Part shown: in pieces, positions 31,827-44,062 of the stretch
Layout of the letters: the number at the start of each line of letters is the position of its first letter
Numbering within the stretch: position 1 is the first letter of the stretch
Assembly (NCBI GenBank): GCA_021432635.1
Contig: MU270028.1
Span: forward strand, 1,116,323-1,180,322
Origin: Thozetella sp. PMI_491
Taxonomy: Eukaryota > Ascomycota > Sordariomycetes > Chaetosphaeriales > Chaetosphaeriaceae
Length of the DNA: 64,000 nt
Direction of reading: 5' to 3'
Notes under the pieces: generated by a model
Seen by the model: the letters and a program-made list of their open reading frames with translations, nothing else
The model's database searches: none
What the model was told of the DNA's origin: nothing
Position numbers and translations under genes: made by a program

Positions 31827-33026
31827 ATGATCGACTCTAGCATCTTCCACCTCCGGCCCACCGACAACCGGGTGGCAGGGCGTCTAGCCCTTGTGACGGG
31901 CGCCAGGTGCGATTCCCCGCTGCTTGGCCTGCCTGTCGCTATAAGCTAATTCAGAGTTCGCTCAATCATAGCGGGGGTATTGGCTCCAAGTGTGCAAGGG
32001 CTTTGGCGGCGGAGGGCTGTGATGTAGCATTGCATTATTCATCTAGCAAGGTCAGTGAGAGGTCTACCGTAGCTGTTTGCGTATCTCAACAGCTTACACG
32101 ATGCCCGATAGGATGCCGCCGTCACTCTGGCGAAGGAGCTGGCGGAAAGGTACCCTTCACAGCTCTTCATCCCCTGCCAAGCGGATCTTGCGTCACGAGA
32201 GTCGACGAGGAACCTAGTCCCGGCGCTGCTCCGGGACCCCCTTGTCGCCAACAAACATCTCGCTCTCTCGATACTAGTCGCAAATGCCGGCCTCGGCCGC
32301 CGGATCCGAGACATCGAACAAATCGAAGAGAGCGACTGGGATGAGATGTTGGAGGTCAACACGCGCAGCTCATTTGTGGTAACGAAGGCCTGCCTAGCCG
32401 GAATGCGTGCTCAACGTTGGGGCAGGGTCATCCTTCTCGGGAGCATTGCCAGCAGAGGCGGAGGCCTGAATGGATGCCACTACGCTGCGTCAAAAGGAGC
32501 GCTTAGGTATTTGCTCCTTTCAAGACACAAGTATGTTATACTAACCAATGTGACCAGCTCGATGGGGCTAAATCTGGCCACTCTCTTGGCTCCAGAGGGT
32601 ATTACAGTGAACATCGTAGGCATTCCATACCTCCTAGTGATGCCCACGTGCTGATACAAGATGATATATAGGTCTCTCCGGCGATGATTACTTCCACGGG
32701 CATGATACCCACTCCCAAGGCTGAGTTGGTTCCCTCCCTGATGCCACAGGAACTCCATTCTAACTCAGAATATCATCCGCAGTACCTGGTCGAGAAGCGC
32801 AGAGGGCCTTGAAAGCCTACGAGCCAAGGACCCGGGGTTGGCAATTGCCTCTACAATACCCGTGGCTAGACTCGGCATCCCTGAGGAAGTATCGGGCGTC
32901 GTAGTGATGTAAGTGACCACGAACAAGCAGTATGGGCAATGAGGGTACTTATTCTAGTTTTTTAGGTTCGCGAAGACGGGATATATGACCGGCCAGGACA
33001 TCCTACTTACGGGAGGGCTCCGATAG
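31827..33026 (+). CDS. Short-chain dehydrogenase (FabG-like 3-oxoacyl reductase type), seven exons
   Basis: Exons 31827-31906, 31972-32050, 32112-32506, 32558-32615, 32672-32724, 32783-32908 and 32966-33026 keep frame and give 283 residues. Motifs: TGAxxGIG cofactor site split by intron 1 (LVTGA / GGIGSKCA), VANAGLG, ILLGSIASRGG with the catalytic serine, YAASK (YxxxK), VNIVSPAMI after the fourth intron, and a FabG-like TGQDILLTGG C-terminal strand. Introns are 51-65 nt; intron 5 (32725-32782) is weak (gttggt donor) but has a CTAAC branch site and restores the SLRAKDPGLAIAS segment. Intron 1 has an unusual gtgcga donor. It would reduce a beta-keto or similar carbonyl with NADPH. It is convergent with the S33 peptidase; the 345 bp between them are AT-rich with no gene. 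Confidence 0.75.
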
Positions 33027-33371
33027 GGCTAAATTGGCACTATAGAAAGTGTATTGAGTACATTTCCAACTATGAAGTGGTAAATAGGATGCGTTTCTGG
33101 TACGACCCAGCGAGGTGGATATATTAGACTTGTATAAGAGTGTAGCGAGATTATTCAAGAACTAGGATTCAACACCACCGTGGCAACATGCCATTAGTCC
33201 ATCTATCTAACTGTAGTCAATTTTAAGCCAGGGGCGGCATGTTAAAGTAAAAAAATGTGTACTCCAAACAAGTGATGTTTATTTAAATCTATCAATTTTA
33301 ATTAATTGAGAATGCAGGGATAAAAGCCATCTATACGACAGGTATGAGTACATTAGGGGTTTCTTAGGTGA

Positions 33372-35101
33372 TTAAAAAGGCTTCGCGCAGGTTTCAGGCT
33401 TCCATGGGTCGCAGCCCGTATCGCAGGTTGTCCCGTTGGCGGGCACTGTCCCAAACTCAAAATAGTCCCGCGCGATCTTGGTGGTGCAGCTGCTGTACGC
33501 GGCCTGAAAAGCGCAGTGTCCGGCCGACTCCTGAATCACGACGCTGGAGTTGGGGTGGAGCGACGACATGCGGAGCGCATTCCGGAGTGGTGTGACGGGA
33601 TCTAGGCGGTTGGAGAAGAAAAGGAGCGGTGCGGACGGCGCCTTGGGGTCCGGCTTTCCGGTCTTCGGCGGGGGTGTGCCGAAGGGGCCGGTATACTGGA
33701 AGTTGGGGGTGATGCGCCATCCCGAGCAGGTGAACTTGTAGTTTGCCCATGCCGGCCCGAAAAGGGGGGACTGGTCTTCAATATCCTTGATATAGTCCGA
33801 CCAGAACGTGAGATTGTAGCCGGTCGCGTTGGCACTGTCGGCACACAAAATGTGGAGGCCCGACTCGGAATTGTCTGGAGAGTGGCCATCAGGAAGCAGG
33901 AACTCGGCTACAGCAGCGTATTGGCCTTGGAGAGCAGCGGCCAAGACCATGGCGAGGAGCTGGAAACCCCCACCGGGCTGTGCTGGAGAGTAGATGGGGC
34001 CAATAAAGAGACTCCGGAGGTCGTTGCCGTCGACCACAGCACCAATGTTGTTTGTAAGCATCACGGGGGCTGGCTCTAAATCGAGCGAGGCAATATGGGC
34101 ATCGACTCGTTTCCGGATGTCCCCGCCGCTCGAGTCACCGTCTTGCTTGAGGGGACAATCAGTCTGGTTGTGGCAGGTGTCGTAGAAGACATCGACGATT
34201 TTGTCGAAATCGAGGAGGTTACTACGCAGCCACTGTGGGATTGTGAGTTTTAGTAAAAGACGCCTGACACTCGCGGTAGACTTACTTGAACGTAATCGTC
34301 GCTATCAACCACGCCGTCGAGGATCATCCTGCCGACGCGGCCAGGGAACATAGAAGCGAATGTGTTGCCAAGATGGGTGCCGTATGAAAGGCCGTAGTAC
34401 TGTAGGCGCGGCACCGACGTGCCATTACACGACTTTGTGGTGTTGAGCGTTGATCGCCGGAGCTTGTCGACCTGATCCACGATCTCGAGCATGTCGCGGG
34501 CTACCGATGCGGTGCTCACATATGCACTGATTGGCTCCACCTGCTCTCTGCTTTCGCAAACAGCGCCGTGAATGTTGCGTAGCGCCTGCTGTCGCGCGAG
34601 ACCAGCCAGCCCATCGGCGGTATTCACCACCTTAAAGGCTCCCATTCCGCGCTCCTCGAACTGGAAAGCCAGACGAGCTTCAGTATCGCCAAAGCAGTCT
34701 ACCGGAGGAGTAGTATTGTTAACGCCACGGGGGTCGAAGGACAAGATCTCGTAATGTTTGTTGTTGTCCAAGAACTTTTGCAGCTGTTTGCCCTCCTCCA
34801 GCATGAGTACTACCCCAGAGTCTCCAGGGCCTCCGGGATTCGAGATGATGGTGCCGCCGAAGCTAGGATCGCTCTCTGGGACGACTGCTGGGAGGCTCAC
34901 GATGGCGACGGCGACACTTTTCGTTGAGTTCGAGTTTTGCCAGTCGAGAGGCACCTTGAGACGCGCACACCGGAAGTCGTGGAAACATGGCTGATAGCGA
35001 AGGTCGGTCGTGGGCTCGATGGCGGACCAGTTGAAGGCCTGAGACAAGACTCCGCGAGAGCAGAAGGGGAGTATAACTAATAGCTTCGATGCAACTTTCA
35101 T
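33372..35101 (-). CDS. Secreted S33-family serine peptidase (alpha/beta hydrolase with TAP-like C-terminus), two exons
   Basis: Exons 35101-34286 and 34232-33372 give 558 residues. The first 20 residues form a signal peptide (MKVASKLLVILPF...VLSQA). Alpha/beta-hydrolase landmarks: the oxyanion motif NPGGPGDSG, SFDPRGV, the nucleophile elbow GLSYGTHLG (GxSxG), MILDGVVD, and in the C-terminal TAP-like domain the acid in NRLDPVTP and the histidine in ESAGHCAF. Many Cys and N-glycosylation sequons fit secretion. Homologues are tripeptidyl/prolyl aminopeptidase-like enzymes or related esterases acting on extracellular peptides. The intron (gtaagt...ccacag, 53 nt) is in phase 0. No cluster partner is obvious beside the convergent SDR. 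Confidence 0.9.
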
Positions 35102-36627
35102 TATGAACGGCGAGACGTACGGATGTTTTGAGTGTTGTAGGTCGAAAATAGGCCACCACGCTTGTCATTAGCTGGGTTGAAGCCTCATATATACTCCCCA
35201 CGGTGGCCATGTTTACGACGCAGTTTCCTATATGAATAGGTAATAGGCACTTCTTTTTCTTCATCTTTCCTACCTAAGCATGCTGCTGTGTATGTCCGGG
35301 GCTGCCCTTGCGTAATGATATTCGTTGTCTCCTGGGGCTTTGGGTGTCGCGCCGCTCGGCTAAGGAGCTAAGCCGCCCACAGGAGCTACAAAAGGACCTG
35401 AGTGATGAATTTACGGCACACGATCGCTGATTCGTTAGAATCGCAGAATGCCGAGCCTTTGGTGGGGACCCGGGGGACTCACCTGCCCGCAAGCTCTTAC
35501 AACTTAGACAAGGTTGCTGCCAACGCTCGAGCCAGAGAATAAGCCTGCGTCCCGGCCCCAAGGCGCATCGCGACATTCTAATGACACATTCTCACGAGGC
35601 CATAGTTATGATCCACCCTCGGGCCCTAGCCACTGCGACTTGACTACCTTAGTGTTACTTTCTTGTTTTCGCTCATGGGAGCAGACGCAACTATAGCCGT
35701 AGTGCATTGCAATCTGCTAGCCCCACATGTGAGACCGAACGAACTGGGCACAACCATTTGCGCGTACAGCACGCTAGTAAGACGGCCGGCCTACGGACAT
35801 GACTTCAGCTCAGTGGGGACTACCAGGCTATGGAGTTTGGACATATGATTACAGCTTGGCGGAAATCTGCCATCCTGAACGACGGCCCGCTAAGCTGCAG
35901 GGCAATACAGAATAGGGCACAGCGAGGTCACGCTCTTAGCTAGGACAAAGTTCCTCGTCTTGTCCGTCCAACGACGCTACAGCCTCACAGGGCTGAGCGC
36001 GCCGAATCTGATGATCAACAGTCGGCCCCGGACCACTCAAGCACGTATATGTCTTGACTGGAGCACTGCTGCGCATCCGCACTAGGGCCTAAGGCTTGGC
36101 AGATGAGCTCATTGCATTCTCTGGAGCTAGTACTTCTAGGAATTAAGGGAAAATCTCGCGATTAGCTAGACTAGTATGTATAAGTCACCCTCTGTATGCT
36201 TGTTAGCTCGGTCCAAGTCAGAGGGCAGTCGGAAATGAAGACCGAAAGGTCAGGAATCGACTCTGCTAGTTCTTTCTCGTTTCTTATTAAGCCTGCGAGC
36301 TCACTGCACCTAGGCTAACACTTCCTTATGCCCCATTAGAGTAAGTGAGAAGAAGATCGGTTTTTAATTCCTGCGTTGGAGAGAAAAAGAGATTGTATTG
36401 AGATAGTCGCTTAGAATCCTGCTAGTACTCCATTGGGCCCTTAAGACGGCACGGACAATTACAGATTCCCGAGTCTCCTATAAGCATGCTTGATTACGTG
36501 TCACCAAAAGCTCCAGCCCATGGCCCCAGTAGGTGTAATGGTAGACTTTTCTAACCATCAACGATAGCTGGCTAATTAGCCCACCTCGGCATTTCCCAGT
36601 ATCCCACGTTCCCTTCCATTACAAACC
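35102..36627. other. Intergenic, nothing recognised
   Basis: Short frames without domains. The composition is normal. About 1.5 kb without a supported gene. Confidence 0.4.
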
Positions 36628-37002
36628 ATGCCCTTTCTGCGCCGCTCGTTTCCAGCCCGAATCCCACTTATTCAGAAATTGCTTCATGTCGACCTCTCTC
36701 TTGGCTGTTATTTCACAATGGCTAGCCGCAGCTGGGGGTGTATTGTTGAGGATTTCCGTAATTATTGGCTCGCTGTCGAGATATCGATGCAACATCATGG
36801 TATAGGCGCCCGCGTCTCGCCTGCCGGGGTGTTAGTCCGGAATGCTCCTGCGGATTTCATTGGTATCACCTACCTTTCACCACCAGTGGTCGCCGCTGAT
36901 GCTTCCGATACAACAGACATGACGAAAGCACGACTGGAAAATATATGGATGTATCACATTCTAGAGTCTACGATTACACTGCAAGTTCTAGAAATAGACT
37001 GA
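36628..37002 (+). CDS. Uncertain hypothetical ORF, 124 codons
   Basis: A plus-strand frame with a real ATG at 36628 and TGA at 37000-37002 (MPFLRRSFPARIP to LQVLEID). No domain, no clear signal peptide, no introns seen. Codon use is not distinctive. It may be an exon of a longer gene or chance. Confidence 0.2.
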   Translation: MPFLRRSFPARIPLIQKLLHVDLSLGCYFTMASRSWGCIVEDFRNYWLAVEISMQHHGIGARVSPAGVLVRNAPADFIGITYLSPPVVAADASDTTDMTKARLENIWMYHILESTITLQVLEID

Positions 37003-37567
37003 TGCTCGTTTTTAAACCAATATAGAGAGCATAGCTTCAATAAATAAAAGCTTTCGCTACAATACAGAGGTCCTTCTATCATCATACAAACACCTATATA
37101 ATTAGATGCCTTTGCTCGAAAACTGTAAAGGCATAAGTTACACACAGGTGTTCACCTAGCTGTGGACTTTTACGGATTTCTTATGACACCGCGACCGAGG
37201 CAACAAGCTCTGGCACATTGCGGGTTTTCGTCCATGATTGCATCAACACAGCCCCGCCTCCAATGCCCGTGGCCACCGTTGTGATATTGGTGTCTGATTG
37301 GCTGTGCCCGAAGGACTGCATCAGCTCCATGCATCTGGCGAATGAAATACAAAAACACATCGGTGGCATCGCCGCCCTTGTGGCAGCCACAAAACGATCG
37401 ACAAGGCTCCCACTGCTTATCTTTTGAGCCGCTCGGGAGACCACGCTTCAACTGCGCAGCCGTCTAGTAATACAGGCCAAGTTACCTACTCATCAGTCGG
37501 GCGAGCGCCACCACACCAGCTAGTTCGTCTGCTTGGCCTTACGAGAGCCTCTCGATACCTACTCACG
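37003..37567. other. Short intergenic stretch before the bZIP/zinc-finger gene
   Basis: Two overlapping minus frames (37170-37451, 37181-37444) begin on non-ATG codons; one has a repetitive Ala/Met composition. I find no support for a gene. Confidence 0.35.
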
Positions 37568-40500
37568 ATGGTCGCTGACAGCCCCACGCACACCACTCCG
37601 GCTACATCCCCAGCAGCCCAGTCGCAGAACATGGGCCTGAGTAGTAGTCCAGTCAAAGCTGAGGAAGACTGGAGAAAGATATCCGACGCCCTCGAGCGCC
37701 GTCGCATCCAGAATCGTATTGCCCAGCGTGCTTATCGTATGCCCCCATTCCCTGCTTTCCCCCTTCAGCCGAGGCTGAGCCTTATCGTGATCTAATATTA
37801 TCTTCCAAAAAGGCAAAAAACTGAAGGGACGCATTCAACAACTAGAGCGCAGTTCCCAGCAGCCCACCGCCGACCCGCGATCAGAGACACCTGCCGGAGC
37901 AAATATTGGCACGAAAGGCTCCCTCGAGACCCACAGTCGACCGTTGCTAGATACAATGTCGGCCCACAGAATCGACAGAATGAACTTGTTGACACTCGGC
38001 CCAAACCATCTTTTCCCTTGTCCATATTTGAAATACAATCCTGCCAAATATGCAGACGTGAAGATATGCTCAGCTGGCTTTCAGACGATCAGCGAAGTCC
38101 TGTAACAAACCACATCTAATTATCTTTGCTCTTGAACATGGATGGAATGCTAATGCTACTCAAATAGGGCACATCTTAGAGGACGCCATATGCTACTCCT
38201 GCCCTTCTGTCTACGCTGTTTCGAATCGTTTCAGGACTATTATCAGCTTAGAAATCACGAGCGTTCTGGTCCGGTCTGTGAGGCTAGGACAGACGAAATA
38301 CCAGACGGCTTTAGTCCGGAACTCATGCTCGAGATCCTCCAGCCGCGGCAACGCGCCAGCGAGGTAGAAAAATGGGAAGCTATTTTCGAAACGCTCTTTC
38401 CCGACACTCCTGTGCCTCGTCCATGTAAGGAAATGGTCAGAATCCTCCACCCTTAGGGGATGTCACTAAAAGAAACCTCCAGTCATTAGCGCTAACTTAT
38501 CGCTGCCGCCCCCGATCGCCGGAATTCACTCAGTTAGTTCGCCAACCGATGCTGGTCTCACCCACGCTGCCGAGAATACGGTGTCCAGTACCTTCGCCGT
38601 GCTAGACGGTATCGCCTTTCCCTCTTCGGCCAACGCGGCCCTCGACGACCATGGGAAAGCGAGATTGATCCTTGGTGCTCTGGAGTTAATCGGCAGGTGC
38701 ATCGGCCTCGCACCTGAGATTGTAGCAGACGACGCAACATTCGAGGACTTGGGCGTTGATCCCCTATTGTTTGATGAGGTTGCCGAGTATTTCCGCGATA
38801 AGCTCAAGGTGGACCCAAGCACCGACTTACCGATCCCTTTGCGAAAGATGACCTACCCAGAAATACGTAGTCATCTCGCTACTTTTCTCGGTGCTAATGA
38901 TTTGAGGTCTACCGGCTGGCCCCGCCTCAACCCAGATGTCTCAATGCCTTCACCCTACCCTGCCGGTCCTGCTGGGCAGGACCAAGAAAACCAAAGTATT
39001 CCTACTCACGCTTCCCATGACGACAACCGCCGCTTCTCTCAGTTGGACGACGACCTGCTTGGATGGTCGAGTACCCGCATAGATGAGTGCTTTGGGGGCT
39101 TTGCGGTGCGTGTCCCGCCTGCGACGCTCTATTCAATATCTGGTAAGTGTTGAACCGTCCGGATGTCTTGGACGCCTCAGGCTAGGTCGCCCTCCCTGGA
39201 AAGATTTTAGCTAACATCGTTAGGATACCGATCCGTCCCGTTGCAGCCATCATTAGCTGAGGAGTCTAGCATTCCGGCTGCTACGGGGGCGACTTACAAA
39301 CTGGGTCACCGTTATGAAAGTCCTAGCAATGAGCCCCAGGAAGACAGGAGGATCTTACAACCCCCCTCTCCCCAGAACCGCAACCATGAATCCGACAGCG
39401 GACCCGGCACTTCCATTATCACTAGCAAGGAGAAGACTACAGCTAGGAGCTCTGCCATCACCCGATCGGGTTCTGCCCGCTCCGTGATAGATAACCTAGC
39501 TCCCCTCAGTGTTCGCGCCACTAATCGTATATACGAGCATGTCCTGAAGCCCCTGCTCTCAAAGCCTGCTTTTAAGAATTTCTACCCCCTTATTTTCAAG
39601 TGCCTCCGAAAGATCCAAGAGATGGAGATCGTTTGCCTACGAGATGTCGAGAAGGCTCTGCTCCTGCTTGCTCCTGTAAGTAAACTTGCTTTTAATAAAC
39701 GCCGTTCGGGTTAATGCTCATCGTGCTCTATGTGTAAAGGAGAAAACTAAGGTCGCCGAATTATACCTTGATTTCTGCCTTACTACCCTCCAGTGTATTC
39801 AGATGACAATTGATTTCCTGAGCGACCACGAGCAGACTCGCCCTGGTGACATTCCCTACACTAAAGAATACTTCTTCGATCTCGTCCACCAGATCCGTCA
39901 CTACGCCCAATTGATTTTTAACGCTAAGGAGGGGGAGAAGATCCAGGAGATAGACATCAATCAGTATGCGCCCAACCCCCTAACTCACGCTTAACTACCG
40001 GCTAGCTAACTACTACTGTAGTATCCGTGCTTTCCCAGGTAATGATGACTTTGAATACGATGGATACATGTCGACCGACAGCGGCTACAATGACCAGGTT
40101 GCGCCCATAAGCTGGCGGGTGGAGCAGGTCAAATTGGCCAACTTGGCGACTAATATTCAGCGGTCCCAATACTGGCGCTGGCTCTACTTTGTCCCTCTGG
40201 AGGCCACCCGCAGCACAGAGAAACCTCCATTGCCCGGGGAGATCCCCCATGATGGATCCTGGGGCGTGTATATGGAGGCGTTTGACCTCCACCTTCGCCT
40301 CACAGATGTGGTGCTGGTTGAGTACTCCCCCGACAGCCTACGGATAATTATAGCTACCAAGCTTGCCGAGACTCTACGGAACCGCGGCAACATCTTGGCG
40401 CAGTTCAGACGAGAGCACACGAAGGGTCGTTTCCTAGGTTTTGTAAAAGGCCATGGGGTGAAGCTAATAAGGGTCCCTCCGTAAGCATTTTTTCCGTCCC

Positions 40501-42615
40501 TTCCGTAATCATTACGCATAGTTGTGCATATGGCGAGGAGACGGGGGTTCTAACTCAAATCACATAGACATATTGTGGAGATGGCATGGGAAGCTACAAG
40601 TTCCTCGACCGTCCCCCCTTACAACCCAGAAAAGAGAAGCTTGAGAGACAATACCCTAAAGCCCTCGACTTCGGCATTCACCCCTCAAGTAGAGAAAGAG
40701 ATCGACAGAATAGCTGTTGGATTTTCGGTGGTAGAAGACGACATAAATGTCACGGATTCCGGTTACGCTTCCTTTCCCGGGGCCAAGTATAACACGAGCG
40801 ACGAAGTTGCCACCTGTGTCATTCAGCCGGAAATCAAGGCACTTGCGTCTGGAATCATCGACGAGCAAGATTCTGGAACATGCTATTCACTAGCAACAAC
40901 TGAAACCTGTCAGGTTACCCGGACTTATGTCTCTGAGCTCTGCCAAGACATTCACAAGAAACTCGACCAGTTTACCGGTACAAACATATGGCCGAGGCTT
41001 GAGAGGTCACTTCCGAATCTGGTGAAGGCATTTGCCATCAAGATTGGCCAGGAGAACAACCAAGCACACCGAGACATCATGTATTTCCTTCATCGCCATC
41101 ACAGGTAATCTCTTAGCGCTCGAGGCATGCAGAGGCCGCGAGAGGGCTAACAAAGCTTAATAGACAGATTGTTTCCCAACTGCAGGATCTGTTTCTTCAG
41201 AGAGACGACACTCTCGTAACAAAATCTCCTGTTGACGGAGGCATGACTCTTGAAGACAAAATGAGCATGTGGGACAGAAACTCAGGGATACCTGGCAGTC
41301 TACCCGAGAGTGACGAGGTGTTTGAGGGCGTGATTGATGAAGAGGAGGATGCAACTACGCCAGATACTGATTTGCCCTACAGCAACGTTCTACTAGGCAG
41401 CGTTGCATACAAGTGGCTCATTGCCAATCTTCAGAAGGAATGCGCTTTGAGGTGGAGCAAAGAAGTACGCACGATTGATACCATCCGCCGAACAATCCTC
41501 GACCATCTTCCCTCAGACAGAATCAGCAAGCGTCACGGCCCTGAGCCTCATCTCGCTGTGTTTAGACTTTTCTGGAAGGATATAGAGACGCGCCTGAATG
41601 CCGAACTCGACTGCTCCACGAATCCGGGGCAAACTACGCGCATGGTGTCAGATATTATCACCGTTACTTGCGATTCGAACCAGGCACAAGCGGCAACAGC
41701 CAGAGAGTATTTCGAGCAGACTTGGCCGTCTGCTGGAGCTGGCATTTTATCCAGTATACAAGGACTGATGAAAGCCTCTTCGAACTCTGGTGAGTACCAA
41801 GTCTCTAAGCCCGGCAAGAAGTAACTCGAGCTAACATCTATGCAGGACTGCTACCGGACGGCACCTACATTGCATCCGTACTTGAGCAACCGTACGCCTT
41901 CTTCATCGTTACAGGTTCGGCATACTCCATCGCTGAGTGCGGAGAGCAGCTTGCGTGGCTTGCTTCGGCGCTTCTCGCACCTAGAGGCAAAAACATAATT
42001 TACAGCACAGCCTCCGTCTATCCTCTTCCGAGACCAGATGTCCAGTCTAGTTGGGAGCAATGGGTAGCTCAGAAATATTCTCAAACTGGTAATAATAGGG
42101 TTGACCCATACCATATCCCTTTACCAGCGCCGGGGCAGAGTACAGAGTCATATCGCAGCAACAGGATTAAGGGATTCACGATTGAGGCCCTAGGCGCTAC
42201 TAATCCTCCACCTCCCCTCAGCTGGTGTTCCTGGCATAACCTTCTCGGAAGTACCCTTGCTCCTGTGATAGTTCGGGGGTTCCCGGTAGTACAGCAGCCA
42301 GAGAACTGTTCTGGGCTAAAGACCTCTTTTGCTGTTCTTTCTGAGCTAACGGAACTACTCTCTATTTCGTTTGATGACCCTTTCCGCATCAATGGCGCTC
42401 GAGCACAGTTAGAACTTATTCGTTCCACCGACAACGTGTTTTACTGGCATATAATGCATGGGCCAGCGGACTCTCCCAGTTGTGTCGAACACCTGTCTAG
42501 AGAAAGGCGTCATAAGTCCGAGGAAGGCGGGCTTGGGATGATGGTTCTCCACAGGGGAATTCACGTTTTGTGCGAGTGCCAGAATATCAATCTCGGCGTT
42601 GAAGACTGTGAGTAG
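37568..42615 (+). CDS. Very long multi-exon fungal protein: bZIP, CxxC/HLxRRH zinc finger, ACP-like segment, conserved unknown region
   Basis: Ten predicted exons: 37568-37736, 37813-38101, 38168-38424, 38534-39142, 39224-39675, 39740-39963, 40022-40480, 40568-41104, 41164-41789, 41846-42615. They keep one frame for about 1463 residues. Regions in order: a bZIP basic region (about 43-72, RRRIQNRIAQRAYR then KKLKGRIQQLE); a fungal zinc-finger-like module (about 124-238, FPCPYLKYNP, AHLRGRH, FCLRC, KWEAIFETLFPD); an acyl-carrier-like helix set (about 282-357) whose DLGVDPLL lacks the phosphopantetheine serine; helical regions; and a conserved fungal part of unknown function (about 1050-1460, AYKWLIANLQKE, REYFEQTWP, AECGEQLAWLASAL, SWCSWHNLL, VIVRGFPV). 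Each intron has GT/AG and several have CTAAC sites, so one transcript is plausible, but the locus could be two or three genes. It may also splice at 42608 into the next gene. Confidence 0.55.
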
Positions 42616-42670
42616 TGTGATCCGCTTTGCTTGCCCGTGACTATACTTATTCAGCCAAGCTTTCGAGGCA

Positions 42671-44062
42671 ATGTCCATAGAACCGGAGTCGTCGACTAAA
42701 GACTCGTTGGATACCGGAGTTCTGTCAATCTCCAGTGATTCGAAAGATCTCGACCGCAAAGATCAAAATCAGGCCGGTTTCAAAGTATTTATCCGAGCGT
42801 TTCGCCGCCTCATCACCGAGTACCACCAGGAGGCAGAAGGCTTTCGAGAGGCCAGGGGCGACTCCAAGGGAAAAGCGAAGGAAGTCGGCCAAAGTAGTCC
42901 GTCTTTAATTTCCAACTCATTGGATGGAGGCAAAGGTGTCAAGAGGAAGCGGATATGCCACGGAGATTCCCAAAATGATGGCGACGAAGACGAAAGCGAC
43001 GACCTACCGAGCAGGGATGCCAAGCAACAGAAGCCCGACGCGCTAGGCAGGCCGAAGCATCTGGCATGCCCATTCTGGAAATTGGATCCCGATAAACATT
43101 GGGAGTGCTTTCTGAAGAAAATTAGCACAATAAGCTACGTAAAGCAGCACCTAAGCCGAAGACATACCCCGAGCTACTACTGCCCCCGGTGCTATGCTAT
43201 ATTTCCGGATGAGCCTACGTATGACCAGCATTTTTTGGATGTTCCGTGCGTCAGAGGAGCCACAGCAACACTGGACGGGATCTCCCACCCACAAAGCAGG
43301 CTGCTGTCCCGCAAATCGAAAGGAAGTGTGGAGGAGCAATGGTTTGCGATGTGGCACATTCTATTCCCGGGGCAGCCGCGACCTGCTTCCATATACGTGG
43401 ACTCCGACCAGTCCGAGGACTTCTGCCTCCTGCGAGAATTCAGCTACCGCCACGGACCCAGCTTCCTGATGGAGGAGCTCCGTGCTTCCGGCTACTCGCT
43501 GAGGCACGGCTTATCCCAGGACGAGTTGGAAGCAGCCCTTCGCCGCGGGCTTGACGCCCTGTTTGATCACTTTCGGCTGCACGGTTTCTCCACCACCGCA
43601 GCATCCCAGCCTTCGGCGGATGATGAGACCCCGGCAGATTCCGGCGCAGACAGTGGTATCGCGCTGGGATCAGAAGGCTCCTCCGCCACCGCTTTACAGT
43701 CCAGTAGCGCATCCCAGCCTACACAGACAGACAGTCCGGGACAGTCGGGTACGACTATGGCAACGAGCATGTTTTCACCTTCATTCGGATCCGGTCTAGG
43801 AGATTTGCATCCGGCATACTACCCAGATACAAACCAGGGCACGGCAGGCCAACCCATGGGAGAATATTTGCAGCCGCTGAGTAACAACGAAGGGATGCAA
43901 ATTGTACCGACGCAGCACTTCCCAGCTGTCATGGCCGAGATCCAGCCTACTAGTCAAAGGGTATTTGAGCCGAACCAGGCAATGGGCCCAGAAACATTCA
44001 GCTGGGATGAATTGCTGGAGAGCATCACTATTGATGCCTTTGATGATCTCCTAGATCAATAG
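42671..44062 (+). CDS. CxxC/HLxRRH zinc-finger family protein (possible last exon of the gene before it)
   Basis: An open frame of 463 codons from ATG 42671 to TAG 44060-44062. The N-terminal 125 residues are charged with a basic VKRKR patch, a possible nuclear signal. The zinc-finger module spans about 130-235: LACPFWKLDP, VKQHLSRRH, YYCPRCYAIF, H..., VPC, GIS, then WFAMWHILFPGQPRPAS. This is the fungal family in which an atypical C2H2 set is followed by a W..(I/M)..(I/L)(L/V)(F/Y)P motif. The C-terminal half is Ser/Thr/Gln-rich, like an activation region, ending in WDELLESITIDAFDDLLDQ. Only 55 bp separate it from the previous stop. Splicing 42608-42659 (gtgagt...ccaag) would fuse both into about 1928 residues. 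Function is unknown; DNA binding is inferred. Confidence 0.75.
   Translation: MSIEPESSTKDSLDTGVLSISSDSKDLDRKDQNQAGFKVFIRAFRRLITEYHQEAEGFREARGDSKGKAKEVGQSSPSLISNSLDGGKGVKRKRICHGDSQNDGDEDESDDLPSRDAKQQKPDALGRPKHLACPFWKLDPDKHWECFLKKISTISYVKQHLSRRHTPSYYCPRCYAIFPDEPTYDQHFLDVPCVRGATATLDGISHPQSRLLSRKSKGSVEEQWFAMWHILFPGQPRPASIYVDSDQSEDFCLLREFSYRHGPSFLMEELRASGYSLRHGLSQDELEAALRRGLDALFDHFRLHGFSTTAASQPSADDETPADSGADSGIALGSEGSSATALQSSSASQPTQTDSPGQSGTTMATSMFSPSFGSGLGDLHPAYYPDTNQGTAGQPMGEYLQPLSNNEGMQIVPTQHFPAVMAEIQPTSQRVFEPNQAMGPETFSWDELLESITIDAFDDLLDQ

Noticed and set aside
38534-39142. Polyketide or fatty acid synthase fragment
   Set aside because: Only the carrier-like segment is seen, without its serine and with no ketosynthase, acyltransferase or reductase domain anywhere nearby.
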